A stretch of DNA of 64,000 nt from Perognathus longimembris pacificus (lineage: Eukaryota; Chordata; Mammalia; Rodentia; Heteromyidae). The notes below the pieces were generated by a model, which saw only the letters and a list, made by a program, of their open reading frames with translations, was not told the origin of the DNA and ran no database searches. A program made the position numbers and the translations under genes. Location of the stretch: NCBI RefSeq assembly GCF_023159225.1, contig NC_063171.1, positions 37,107,378-37,171,377 on the forward strand, in the 5' to 3' direction. Positions within the stretch are counted from its first letter, which is position 1. Every line of letters begins with the position of its first letter. This document shows, in pieces, positions 11,562-31,879 of the stretch.

Positions 11562-11579
11562 ATCCCGGACGAAACCCCA
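11562..11579 (-). promoter_or_regulatory. ERV primer-binding site, tRNA-Pro-like
   Basis: Two bases after the 5' LTR the minus strand reads TGGGGTTTCGTCCGGGAT. This matches the tRNA-Pro primer site of gammaretroviruses at 16 of 18 positions. Confidence 0.75.
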
Positions 11580-11581
11580 AA

Positions 11582-12014
11582 TGTTGTGCCAAGTCGTGAA
11601 ACCACCACCAAGAAGACCACCAAGACTCAGACATTCTGAAATGCAAAAGCAAGGCAAGGCTTTATTTAAGTGAGCTGCAACTCGGGCCCCGTCCTACCCA
11701 CCGACACAGCGGAGGTTAGGAGGGAGCCCCGAGCTGTGATTACACAGGGCTTATAAAGGCAAAGAACAAAGTTACAACAATCAGGTGTTCAAGCAAGCAA
11801 GATTAGGACACAGGTACAAATCTGATTGGCTCAGGGTTTGAGGCATTCTAGGGGTGGTCAGAGTTAAGCATTCCCAGCGGTTAGAGTTCTCGACCTACTG
11901 GGCCCTAATGGGCTTGTCCTGGGTCTGCTCACAGGGCCGGCTTATCTCAGGTTCGCGTGGTAAAGTAGGGTTCGCGTGGTAAAATGGGTTTCACGTGGTG
12001 AAATGGGCACTTCA
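11582..12014 (-). repeat. 5' LTR of the ERV
   Basis: 433 bp. On the minus strand it carries a CCAAT box (11825-11829), a TATA element TATAAG (11750-11755) and AATAAA (11661-11666) in the U3-R-U5 order expected of gammaretroviral LTRs. By eye it differs from the 3' LTR at about 16 positions, mostly transitions, plus one 19-bp indel. Confidence 0.92.
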
Positions 12015-12018
12015 CAAT

Positions 12019-13480
12019 CACTATTTCTTTCATTTATAATTAATTTGGAATATCAGGAGGGCCTTATATACTGTTTGGGCAGCAATGTAAATTGGTCTCA
12101 TCTTGCCTCCCGACTTTAACTGATTCATAGAGGTAATCTGAGCATTGCATCTGGTCTCTTCAGGAAGAGTGTGTCACAATTAATTAGCCACATCTGACAA
12201 GGCCCTGGAAGGCAGAGTCTGGATATATGTGCCATATACTTGTCATTCCTAATGCAGCTTCCTTCCTAATAGTCAACGTGCCCAGTGCGTGATCTTGCTC
12301 TGAGATAATTTCTGCTTAAGCACATTCATTGAAATAGCTCATTTCATATTTAGCTTTCTTTATCTGCTAATGGTCTTTCCCTGGTTGTCTGGTGCAATGT
12401 GAGGAGCTGTTGGATTGAATTCTACAACCTAGAGCTAATTCTGACTTTGTGCTAATTATATCCATTTGGGGAGTGACAAGCACTGCGGGGCTCAGCTTTC
12501 CATCTAAGACATGAAAAGCCTTGAACTAAGTAACCAAGAAGTTTCCTCCCAGCTTAAATACACTGTTATTTATATGAACCGATATCTGTCTTTTAGGGGC
12601 ATGCTTCAATGACCCCAGTTATACAGTCTGGGCTTTGGTGATAGCCCTTCAAATATTTGCAGATCATGCTTCTCTGAGTTTTTTGGTCCAAACTAAACAT
12701 GACCAGTTTCTTTAATCACTGCTTCTATGAGAAAGGGCTCTGGGTTTTTCACCATTCTGGTCATATACCAGTGTCTCTCTGAAAGTATGACAACCCCACA
12801 ACCTCTTGGTTATCCACATGCGCAGCCTGTCTCTACAGGCAAACAGTGCTGCCCAAGAATCTGTGTAGAGTTATGTTTTGTGGTTTTGAAGCCCTTCTTC
12901 CAGGCTGCCTACAGAACAGATGCAAGGAGTCACAGAGTCCAATCTGGAAAGGGGAGGCGCTTCCTGTAGAGATCAGTAAGCAACCAAGAGTGGATTTCAG
13001 AACAGGTAGGACTTCTTCATAAATTTAGAAGATTCACCAAAGATACCTTTAATGTTCAAAGAAGTTTCTTTCTTCTCTTCCTCAACCTCTTTGATCTCTA
13101 TGAATGAAAAAAAAAGTGTTCTCTCAATCTGTCTTCTTTGTTGTTCCCCTCCCTATTCTAGCCAGTATCATGCCACATGACCCCATGGCCCTAGCAGCTC
13201 TTTAGTTTGTCCTTTGCACAGAAGGGCAGGCGTAAAGGCTGTTTCTTTAAGGAAGATAAAATCGAAAAATAAAAGAAAGGCAAAAACACATTTGGGGAGG
13301 GTTCTAATTAGACTGTAAATCTACTGTAAACGAGGGTGCAAAGGTTATTCTGATGAAGTATGACACCCTGACATATCAGCAGTTCTTCCCACCACCTGAA
13401 AACCAAGGACAGGATGAAGACCATGAGGTTTCATATGATGTAGCCCTGGGCCATTTCTCTGGACTCTTCATCTCCTCTCC
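12019..13480. other. Non-coding flank between ERV and L2
   Basis: No gene or clear repeat recognised in this stretch downstream of SLAMF8. Confidence 0.45.
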
Positions 13481-13489
13481 CTCCCCTTT

Positions 13490-13860
13490 GCATGGCTCCA
13501 TCCATCCTTGTCTTTATTCTTTGACCATATTTCTGCTTAGGGCCTTTGCATTTTCTGGCCTTTCCATCTGAAAGACTCTTTGCCACTACATGGCTCATAC
13601 ATTCACTGTCCTGGGCTTTGGTTCCAATGTCACCTCTTTAGAAAGTGTCTTCCAATCACCTTATTTAAGATGAATACTCTCTTCAAACATTTCTTCTCCT
13701 AGCCCTTTATTCTATTTTATGTTTTTCAACAGAACGTATCAGCACCTAACATAGATTTAGTGCCTTACTTACAAGAGCTGAAACATAAACCCCATGAAGG
13801 CAAGAGCTTTGCTATTTCTCATGACTGATTTCTTAGTATCTCAAGATGTATTTAGTATAT
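13490..13860 (+). mobile_element. L2 LINE 3' end
   Basis: L2-like phrases: GGGCCTTTGCATTTTCTGG, CCAATGTCACCTCTTTAGAA and the later GAGCTGAAACATAAACCCCATGAAGGCAAGAGC. Confidence 0.6.
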
Positions 13861-13974
13861 GGGAGCCCTCAGTTCATTTCTGTGATGATGTAACTTTTCA
13901 TTCATTATTTTTTCTCTCTATCTCTTTTTTTCTTCTTCTCTGCAACCTCTTCAGTGCCAGAAGCCCACAGGTAG

Positions 13975-14600
13975 AGGCCAGGCAATGGTTTGGGACCACA
14001 GTTTGCTCTGGCATGGGACATTATGAAAGGCCCAGGGGATGGGCTTGTGTTGGGGAAGGGCAAGGAGAGCTATCCGGAGACGCTGCCCTTCCCCCAGCCC
14101 TGGGGCTGTGTGGAAGCAAGCCACACCTCTCTGGGTCTGGAACCAGAAGGGGTGGCTTTGCGACCAGCCCCCCAACTTCTCACCAGCTAGCACGTGTGCT
14201 CCCCATTTCGTGGGCTTTGCCCATGGGGTGGTGCTTTGGGAGTGACGTTAGCCCATGAGGGGGTCTTAAGACAAGCTTGCCAGCCTATCGCCAGCTCTTG
14301 GTAGATCACCCCTTTTCTCGTCAGCATTACTATATTAACTGTTAGCCACTCCCCTATTAAATCAGATTTGCTCTTGAAGCTGTCTCGGAGACTCCGTGTA
14401 TGCCTGGCTTCCTTCGTGGGTAAGGAGGGAGGAAAGGGGATCTCGTTCGGCCACGTGCACCTGAGGCCTTCCCTAGCTCCCCACTCCACCCTGGCCTTGC
14501 CTGCTGGTCCGGCGAGCAGGGGAGAGGGTGAGAAAGGGAGTGCAGATAAGAGAGTAAGCCTAGCATCTCCGTGCCAGGGGAGGCGAACCTAGCCCGGCAG
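13975..14600 (+). mobile_element. Possible solo LTR
   Basis: A GC-rich block unlike its flanks. It has CACTCCCCTATTAAATCAG followed by TGTCTCGGAGACTCCGTG, which looks like a U3/R to U5 transition. No target duplication was found and edges are guesses. Confidence 0.3.
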
Positions 14601-15369
14601 GCCTGTAACTGTTAAAGCATTAATTTCAGTGATTATTAGCACAAATATTAGTGTCACAGATGCACTTCATGATGTCTAGTAGAAAGGTAGTAAGTCTCTT
14701 AGTTGACAAGTGAGTTGGGGATGGGAACATCAGTTGATTTGCATAGTACGGCCTGTTCAGGGGCAACTCACAGAAAAATCAACCATTGTCTATGCAAAGT
14801 TGTCAAGAGTCAGTGTGTGCAAGGGAGCACCACAGGCTCCATTCAAAGGTGAGACTCTAGACATGTAGGGAAGAAATGGGGAGTAGTGTATGCTTTTTTC
14901 TCCCCCCTCCCTTAAAGAACCACCAAAGCTTATTGCCAGACCTTGAGCTTTCTTTCGCCTGTTATTTTTAGGGCAAGACCAGCTTTGCATGATTTGGTGA
15001 TTGGGCATGAGGAATGCCTCTAGGTGGCAGGTCAGGGCAGCACAAGCTGCCAGCTAAGTGGGCATGTATGCTGCTCAGGTGGCCTTGGTAGGGGAAAGGT
15101 GGTAGGAAAGAGTGGGTACAGAAGAGGGATAAGGATTTGTTAAACCCAGGACCAACAGGGAACTCTCAAGCAGAGCCCAGAGGGGAAATTCAGGAAGTGT
15201 AGTGATGTGAATCTGGAGTTCAAATCTGCCAATTATTTGTCCAAGGTGAAGTGACTCTCCAGGAAGTGGGGAAAAGAGGGTAGGTCCTATAGTAGGACAT
15301 CTGAGGTGGAGAGAGGGAAGCCATCTTGTGAAAACACTCAAAATACACTGCTGTTCCATCAAGAGCTTC

Positions 15370-16787
15370 TTTATTATCAAGACTTGAGTGAGACCCCAGA
15401 ATAAAACCTGGTTACATGGGGTGGGAATAACTGTGGACCTTATTAGTTACTACTTCTCAAGGGTAAATCTCACTCATCAAGTGTTTTTCCCCCTTCAGTG
15501 GCAATAATAGCCTAGATTTTTTTTCCCCCCACAGAATCAGTCAGTGGCAGAATGACTTTTCTAAAGATGGTCACAATAGTCTCTTCCATCCCATAAGTCA
15601 AAGTGACCTTGATAATCCTTTTGAGTGATGGGGTCTTGTCTCCTTCTTACACTTGGTTGGATCTTCTGCACTTGCATCTAAAAATGAATGTGGCAGATTT
15701 TCAAATGCCTGGGCACCCTTCCCTTTCATATTTTCCTCTTTTGTAGTGGCTTCCTCTCCCAGTCTCAGGCAAAAAGTTAAAAAATAAAAAAGAAAGGTTT
15801 GCCTGGAACTCAGATGCTTTTCTTGAAGATATGCAAGAGCTTCTTGTTGGTAGTCATCTCTTTCAGGTCACCATGCTTTGATTATTGTTGTTTGTTTTTT
15901 TTTGCCAGTCCTGGGGCTTGAACTCAGGGCCTGAGCACTGTCCCTGGCTTCTTTTTGCTCAAGGCTAGCACTCTGACATTTGAGCCACAGCGCCACTTCT
16001 GGCCGTTTTCTATATATGTGGTGCTGAGGAATCGAACCCAGGGCTTCATGCATGCGAGGTGAATACTCTACCACTAGGCCACATTCCCAGCCTAGTCACC
16101 ATGCTTTGAGTAAAGAGAAAACCACCAACACCATCCCCAGCTCATGCAGGTGTCAAGGTCAATGGAAATGGCAAGGATGTCTATACAGGAAGTATCACCA
16201 GGAAAATGGCTTCTATTCCAACCATGGGATGTCAATCATTCTGGGTCATCTGTAACTACCATTTACCTTTGAGAGGCCATGAACTCCAATAACCTCAAAG
16301 TCCTTCAGGTCCAAAAGATAAAGCCCTGTCTGCCACCTCTGACCTTTATCTATTCTAGGCCTTGCCTCATGACTGTACTTTAGATCAGCCCGCAGTGGGT
16401 GATTTACTTTCCCTGTAGTTCAATCATCTGATGTTGTTTAGAGACTAGGACTCAGGTTGGAGGCCATTATTCGGTGCCAGTTGGGCTATCCTTTTATGTA
16501 TTATGGAGGAGCAAATAGTGCTCAAATCTTCTGTGGATCCTGGAGAACCTCTGGTATTCTTCAAGGAACATTTTATTATCCCATGTTGTCCCGAGGAGAG
16601 CCAAGGGAGGGCTGACGAAGTTAGCTCAGGTGCCCTCTGTCCTCTCCATGTGTTGGCTGCCCAGATTTTCCTGAGAGGCAGGACTGGAGGTTTCCAGGCA
16701 CTAGCCATGTCCCAGAGCATCAAGTGTCGGGGCAAGGAGGCTCTTCATGATCCAAGTCTCAGCTCCCAGTGTCCTTCATGGCACACG
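15370..16787 (-). other. SLAMF8: SLAMF8 3' UTR, approximate extent
   Basis: Sequence immediately after the stop, to at least about 16440, resembles what I recall of the human SLAMF8 3' UTR (for example a conserved block ending near 16450 reading AACTGGCACC on the minus strand). A SINE sits at 15889-16095 and would be part of the UTR. An AATAAA on the minus strand at 15370-15375 is a candidate polyadenylation signal. The distal end is inferred. Confidence 0.4.
15889..16095 (-). mobile_element. Dimeric ID-type SINE in probable SLAMF8 3' UTR
   Basis: Reverse dimeric SINE with GGAATCGAACCCAGGGC. It is on the same strand as SLAMF8. Confidence 0.88.
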
Positions 16788-26357
<9,570 letters not shown>

Positions 26358-28320
26358 CTTCTTCCTCCAGACAGGCAGGCAAACTCCCTTGACAACCCAA
26401 CTCCAGAACATCCCAAGGCCAAGGCAGATGCACAGAAGCAGCTGTGGTCTCCTTCTGGAAAGTCCCACATTGAGAAGGAGGAATCTTGACTCAGAACAAG
26501 ATACCCCGAAAGTGAAAACATCCACAGTAAAGTGGAAGTTGGCAGCAGGCCTTGCTGGATCTCTCTGGGTTTTCAAGAGCAGATTCTTGTAAGTCAGCCT
26601 CTTTCCTGTGCACATGGCTGGCTGATGCATGTGTGACAAGCACACCCACACAGCCCATGCGTAGCTCGATCACTGTTAGCAGGCCTCACCGCATCCAGCC
26701 CTGCCCAATGCTGCCCATGTCCACCCTATAGCCACAAAGAGCCATCTGAGCTGCAGTACCGGCCAACTCACTTCCCCTCTGCTTGGGAGTTCATTTCTGG
26801 CTTCCTGTTGCTCTCGGGATAAAGACTGAACTCTCAGCTCAGCACTCGAGGCTTTGGCATACCTACTGTGCTCTCTGGCTGTTTCATCCAGAACCATCTC
26901 TTGTCAGAACCACCAAATTACTTGTTCCTCCTCCAGGCATAAATGCGTTTCCATTTCTTCTTGCAGGCCTGGTTCCGCTTTGTGCCTAGCCAGGTTGTCC
27001 TTCAAGACTTCCTGACCTCAGGTGGAGTGAGAACGCCTGCTCCTGCTCTGTTTCTCTGTGTGATAGGCCCTGTGCACATCATCATGGCGAGTTTCCGACT
27101 TTCACTGATTAGCCTGCGATGGACAGTGTTTGTTTCTGTGTTCCCTTCAGTGCTGGGTACATAATAGATGTTTAATGCATATCTGTTAAATGATTACTAG
27201 ACATGATTGCTTGTTTTGCTGCGTGTAGTCTCTGTGACTGTTCTCAGACAGACCTTCTGGTAGCCTTGTTGGAAGTGGAAGAGTTAAAGGCAAGGAGTGC
27301 TCTGACACCTTGCTGAGGTGTGCAGAGAGGCAGAATGAGCTTCACGTTTGCCACAGTTACCCTCTTTTCACTCTCTTTCTCTTTTCACTTTTACTTACTT
27401 GGTAGCTTATGTGAGAAAAGATGTTGTCCTTGAAGAAGATTCCTGGCTGTCCTGAGTGAGGGTGATTGAGTCTGGTCCTGTGTAGCCTTTGACAGCATGT
27501 TTCGGACGCAGCCAAGGTGCAGGCGGATGGCATGGTGGGAAGCAGAAGAGTTTGGGACTAGAGCTCCTGCCTTCCAGGTGCTCACAACTAACAGGTAGAA
27601 GAAACTATGCTGCCTGTAAACAGGCCTCCTTGATTCCATACTGCAGGGGGTGGGGTGTGGAAGAGGTCTCTGGGGATCTGGGCTGGGAATGCCTTCTGAG
27701 CAAGTGGCATGGGACATGATTTAGATTAAGGAGAAAGGAGTGGGCCAGAGGCACAGATGGGCCTTGAGCACAAGGGAGAGAGCAGAATGTGCAGTCATGC
27801 TGGTAAGAAAATAAGCTGGGGATGGAGGAGAGAGGAGATGAGGGCCCACAGGGAAATGGTGGGATTGGGTCCAGATTACAGGGACCTTGAATGCTAGGTT
27901 AAGATATTCTGGAGGCCAGTTGCTCACACGGTTGTGAAATACTTGGGTTGGCTTCCCAGGGATGCTGGCGTTGTGGGTGGGGATGGTCCCAAGAATCTTA
28001 GTTCTAACAAGCACTTTGCTTCAGGGGAATGTGCAGCTGATGGATTTTGAGAGAGCTCTAAGAAGCACTGCCTGGATGCCTATTTTGGTTTGGGGGTAAC
28101 TTCCTGATAAGAGGACAGCATAAAGGGAAGGTTGACAGAGAAAGAACAGACAGGAAAGCCTGGAGACCAGCTGTTGTGATGGTCCTGGGAAAAGGAGATG
28201 GACCTGAAGTAGGAATGAAATAACTTGAGTAGAGAGAAATGGGACAGAGCAGAAATCCTGGCAGAACTTGGAAGCTTCCTGGTTGTAGGATAGAGAGACC
28301 CAGGGAGAGGAATTATTTAT
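26358..28320. other. Upstream flank of SLAMF8
   Basis: Contains the unresolved SLAMF8 5' UTR and promoter. No CpG island is seen. 26771-27190 may be an old L2-like remnant (ending GTGCTGGGTACATAATAGATG). No other gene recognised. Confidence 0.4.
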
Positions 28321-28329
28321 GACTGTATT

Positions 28330-28450
28330 GTCAATTCTGTCACCCATTCATCAGGCATTTATTGAGCATCTATTTAGGTGCCAGGTGCCGGGGACACAGA
28401 CATGAAAGGCTTAGCCCCTGCCCTCAAGGAATTTGAAGTTTAGAGGAGAG
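28330..28450 (-). mobile_element. L2 LINE 3' end
   Basis: The reverse L2 terminus is recognisable: CAGGCATTTATTGAGCATC, GTGCCAGGTGCCGGGGACAC and CCTGCCCTCAAGGAATTTG. Confidence 0.65.
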
Positions 28451-28634
28451 GATGGGATATGTAACCCAATAATTACAATCAATGTGGTGAGAACAATGCC
28501 AGAAGTGTTCAGAGGATGCTATGGGAGCTGGAGGGGAAGAATCCAGCCCCAGCCTGGGAGGGTGGGAGCTAGGGAAGGCTTTGTGAAGAGGCTGGTGTTT
28601 GAGCAGAGCAGGGAGTTAAGAATTCCAGCTCTTT

Positions 28635-28812
28635 TTTTATTTATTTATGGTCTTTAAAAAAATTATTGTCAAACTTTGTCAAACTGATGTACAGAGAGGT
28701 TACAGTTTCATACATTAGGCATTGGATACATTTCTTGTACTGTTACCTCCTCCCTCTTTCCCTCCTCCCCCTCCCCCTTTCCCTCCCCCCCCCCCCCCAA
28801 GTGTTTGGTGTA
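28635..28812 (-). mobile_element. Truncated L1 3' end with G-rich tract
   Basis: On the minus strand a long G/A-rich stretch with G11 (28787-28797) is followed by CAGTACAAGAAATGTATCC and ACCTCTCTGTACATCAG with an A-rich end. This is a 5'-truncated L1 3' UTR. Confidence 0.6.
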
Positions 28813-28814
28813 AA

Positions 28815-31620
28815 CTCCAGCTCTTGAGTTAGAGTTGGGATTGAATCTTGGCTGTCAAATCACAAGTGAAGTAACTCCTGTGTTGCAGTGTGCTCCTCAG
28901 AGGAATGGGAATTCATAACAAGATCTGCCTCTTCATGCTGCCAATCCAACACCTGTCAGGGTTTGCAATAGGTCTGTTGCATGTGGAGTTCTTAAACCAT
29001 TGTGAACCATTGTTTTATGAAGGCGCACAAGATAAAGAATTGGGAACAGCTATGTGGATGAGGATAAAGGTATGTTTGAGATTGAGCAGTACCCTGTTTC
29101 AACTCTTCTCCTAGTTGCAAGCCCCATCAGGGCAGAGACCAGGCCCTGTTCATTTCTGCATCCTGCCCATTCCTGAGGACAGGCTTTCCATGGGGGAGAT
29201 GCCCTCTAAGCATCTTCCAGATTGGACCAGAGCCAGCATGGACCAGATCTTGAATTCTTTCAGAAGGGATAATGGACAGTCATTATTTCTTTCAGAAAAA
29301 TTAGTTGCCCCTAATGGTTCTCTAACTCTCTCTCAGCCTTGGAAGCTGAGGGGGAAGAGGAGGAGGTTTGGTGAGGAATGGAACATACTTCAGCTCCCCA
29401 GAGAGAAGAAATGTGAGCCAGCCTTGAAGGACCACTGAAGAAAGATGGACTGAAGATGGCCATGCTTCTGCCCAGGTGCAGGGAAGGGTTAAGGCAGCTA
29501 CAGGCAGGTTCTCCCCACTGCTGCTAATCACTGGTTCACACCACATTAATTACCCAGCCACAGGGGGGAGTGTGCAAGAGCAAATTAGCAGGTGAGTTCA
29601 AAGGGGCCACTCCCTGCATTCCTTAATTAAGAGAGCAGCTGGCAGCCAGGGCTGCTACTCAGCCTCCCCGGGGCCTTTCTGGGAAACTGGAGTCAGGCGG
29701 AGCCTGGTGTGTGCTTGTGTGTGCTGAGGCCTGAGCAGTAGCAGCAACATCTGCCAGGCGCCAATGGTGCAGACTCCACCATTAGCCTACCTCTAGTGTA
29801 GGCTGCCTGGAAGGGGAGGGAGGACGGGGGGGAGCAGGTGTTAACCTTGGCCAAACAGTTTGCCTGACCTTGACCATTCACCCTGAGTTGTCTGGTGTAG
29901 AGATTCAGGCTGGATGGAATTTAGAGGAAGATGTGCCAAGCGATGCATGAGGTGCCCACGGGGCCTTGCTTCTCCTGGGGACTGGGGGCAGGGGAGAGAG
30001 TGGAAAAGGAAAAGAAGGCGGGGTGATGGAAAAGTTAAAGAGGGGGAACCAGGCAGGAAGGGAAGCAGAGGGAGCATGGAGGAAGTTAAGGCATTTGACA
30101 GGCTTGGGGGGTGGGGCGCAGCATGCTGGGAGAAGATGCAGGTGTTATTGGGGAGAGGCTAGACCCCTGGGTACAGATTTGATGGACATGTGGGGATGGG
30201 GCTGAAGGGGACAGGAAGAACCCGCTCAAGAACCCCACTGCTCAACTTCAAGGGGATTATTGTTTTGGATGGAGATCCTGACCAGTCCAAACCAGAATGG
30301 AGTTATTCCTGCTAAGTGCACACTTAATCCAATTGATCTTTAAACAGGCGAGTTCCCAAAACAAATGAACAAAAGTGAGAGACTCACAGCAGCTGCTTAG
30401 AAGAGGACCAAACTTCCTGTGCCCAAGGAGGTCCCTTCAGGAGAATAGCTTTGAAATGACTTATTAAGTAGCTGGGTCACCTACTAAGCATGTAGAGAGT
30501 TGTGGCCCCAGTTCATGACTTGTGAATAAAAGTCAATTAGATCACATAACTAAATTGGTTGAACTTTGGTTTTGCAACACCATGAAAGCCCTACCTGCAC
30601 GGTCCGTCAGCAGGCACTGTGCCGGGGTGCTGAGACCCTAGCAGCCTCTTCTTGGCCAGCCATGGTAGGCAGCAGTGGAAGGGCAGGAGGATTGGGCTTA
30701 AGGCAGACTACCCCGGAAGGAAAGTTGCCTCTGTCACTTCTGAGAAACACCCCCTGTCGCTGTGTTTCTTCAGGGATGACATGCAGAGGTACCTTACCTC
30801 TCCTGACACGGCACAGGCACGACCCTGCATCTCACTGTCTCCTTCAATTTTGTGCTTGTACCATCTCTCTCATCTCATCCTGGCCCTGAGGGAAGTAGGG
30901 AGAAGAAAGGGGATCTTCAATGAACACACAGGCATCAAACACACAGCTGGGTGGGGAGAAGCTGGAGATCCAGGAGGAAGAGTGTGAAGGAATACCTGTA
31001 GCAGAGTGGGTGCAAAGGGCCTACTACTTAGGTTCCTTCTGCTTTTGAGGCAATACTACATCCTTCCAGAGATTTGGAGAAGAGGAAACAAAGTCCCAGT
31101 TGTGCTTTATTGAGGCAGAGAGGGGAAACTAGAAGCTCCTTCACGCATTCACCACACACTTAGAGTCCCATCTTGCATGCACGAATGCATCAAACAAACA
31201 TTTATGGAGCATTGAGCATATGGATTATACCCCACGAGGTCAGGAACTCACGCGGATGATGACAGCAATCATATACTAATGATGAAAGGAACAGTCACTA
31301 TTGATCTGGGCCTCACGTGGGAAAGAATTCTACAAGAAGAACATGGGCTATTTTCTCAGAGTCTGAAAGAATTGTGCTGAGCCAAGGCACAGCCAGCAAG
31401 GCAGACTCGCTGATGGTTTCAGGGCCTGCCAGCTGCTGCTGCTTCCAGCAATGCAGAAGGAAATACGGACATGTGGCAGCACACAAAATATCTCCATAGC
31501 AGATGGAAAAGCTGGGTGTTTGGCATACCATACAGCCTGTCTGTAGTCAGTGTCATTAAAGTTTATATAAAGATGAAAGACACCCAGTGCTGCTTTGTGG
31601 ATACTAGTTTCAATAAAAGT
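28815..31620. other. Intergenic stretch without a recognised gene
   Basis: No exons or clear repeats seen. The part at 29520-29650 contains TTAATTA/TTAATTAA cores and CAGCTG near each other. Confidence 0.45.
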
Positions 31621-31626
31621 GTAGCA

Positions 31627-31878
31627 TTTATTTATTTATTTATTTATTTATTTATTTTTGCCTGATCTAGGGCTTGAACTCAGGACTTGGGTGCTGTCTC
31701 TTAGCTGTTTTTGCTCAAGGCTCGTGCTCTACCATTTGAATCACAGCTCCACTTCTATTGTTGGTTAATTGGAGATTAAAGCCTCACATACAAACTTTGC
31801 TGCCTGGGCTGGTTTTGAACCATAATCCTCAGATCTGAGCCTCCTGAGTATAAGCAAGAGCCCCTGATGCAGGGCTAA
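31627..31878 (-). mobile_element. B1+ID hybrid SINE with (TTTA)n tail
   Basis: Tail at 31628-31660, then reverse hybrid body. Confidence 0.85.
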
Positions 31879-31879
31879 A

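Larger units (their letters stand above)
8086..12014 (-). mobile_element. Class I (gammaretrovirus-like) endogenous retrovirus, internally deleted
   Basis: Both LTRs are in the same orientation, begin and end with TG...CA, and are flanked by the 4-bp duplication CAAT (8082-8085 and 12015-12018). In minus-strand order it has 5' LTR, a proline-type primer site, splice-donor-like AAGGTAAG near 11527, a leader with gag start, the end of pol (integrase), a polypurine tract and the 3' LTR. Most of gag, protease, reverse transcriptase and nearly all of env are missing. The remaining frames are broken. Two SINEs have landed in the former env region. It cannot make virus proteins. Confidence 0.93.

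Noticed and set aside
13794..14258. 154-codon plus-strand open frame
   Set aside because: It spans an L2 remnant and the GC-rich LTR-like block, with unlike composition along its length.
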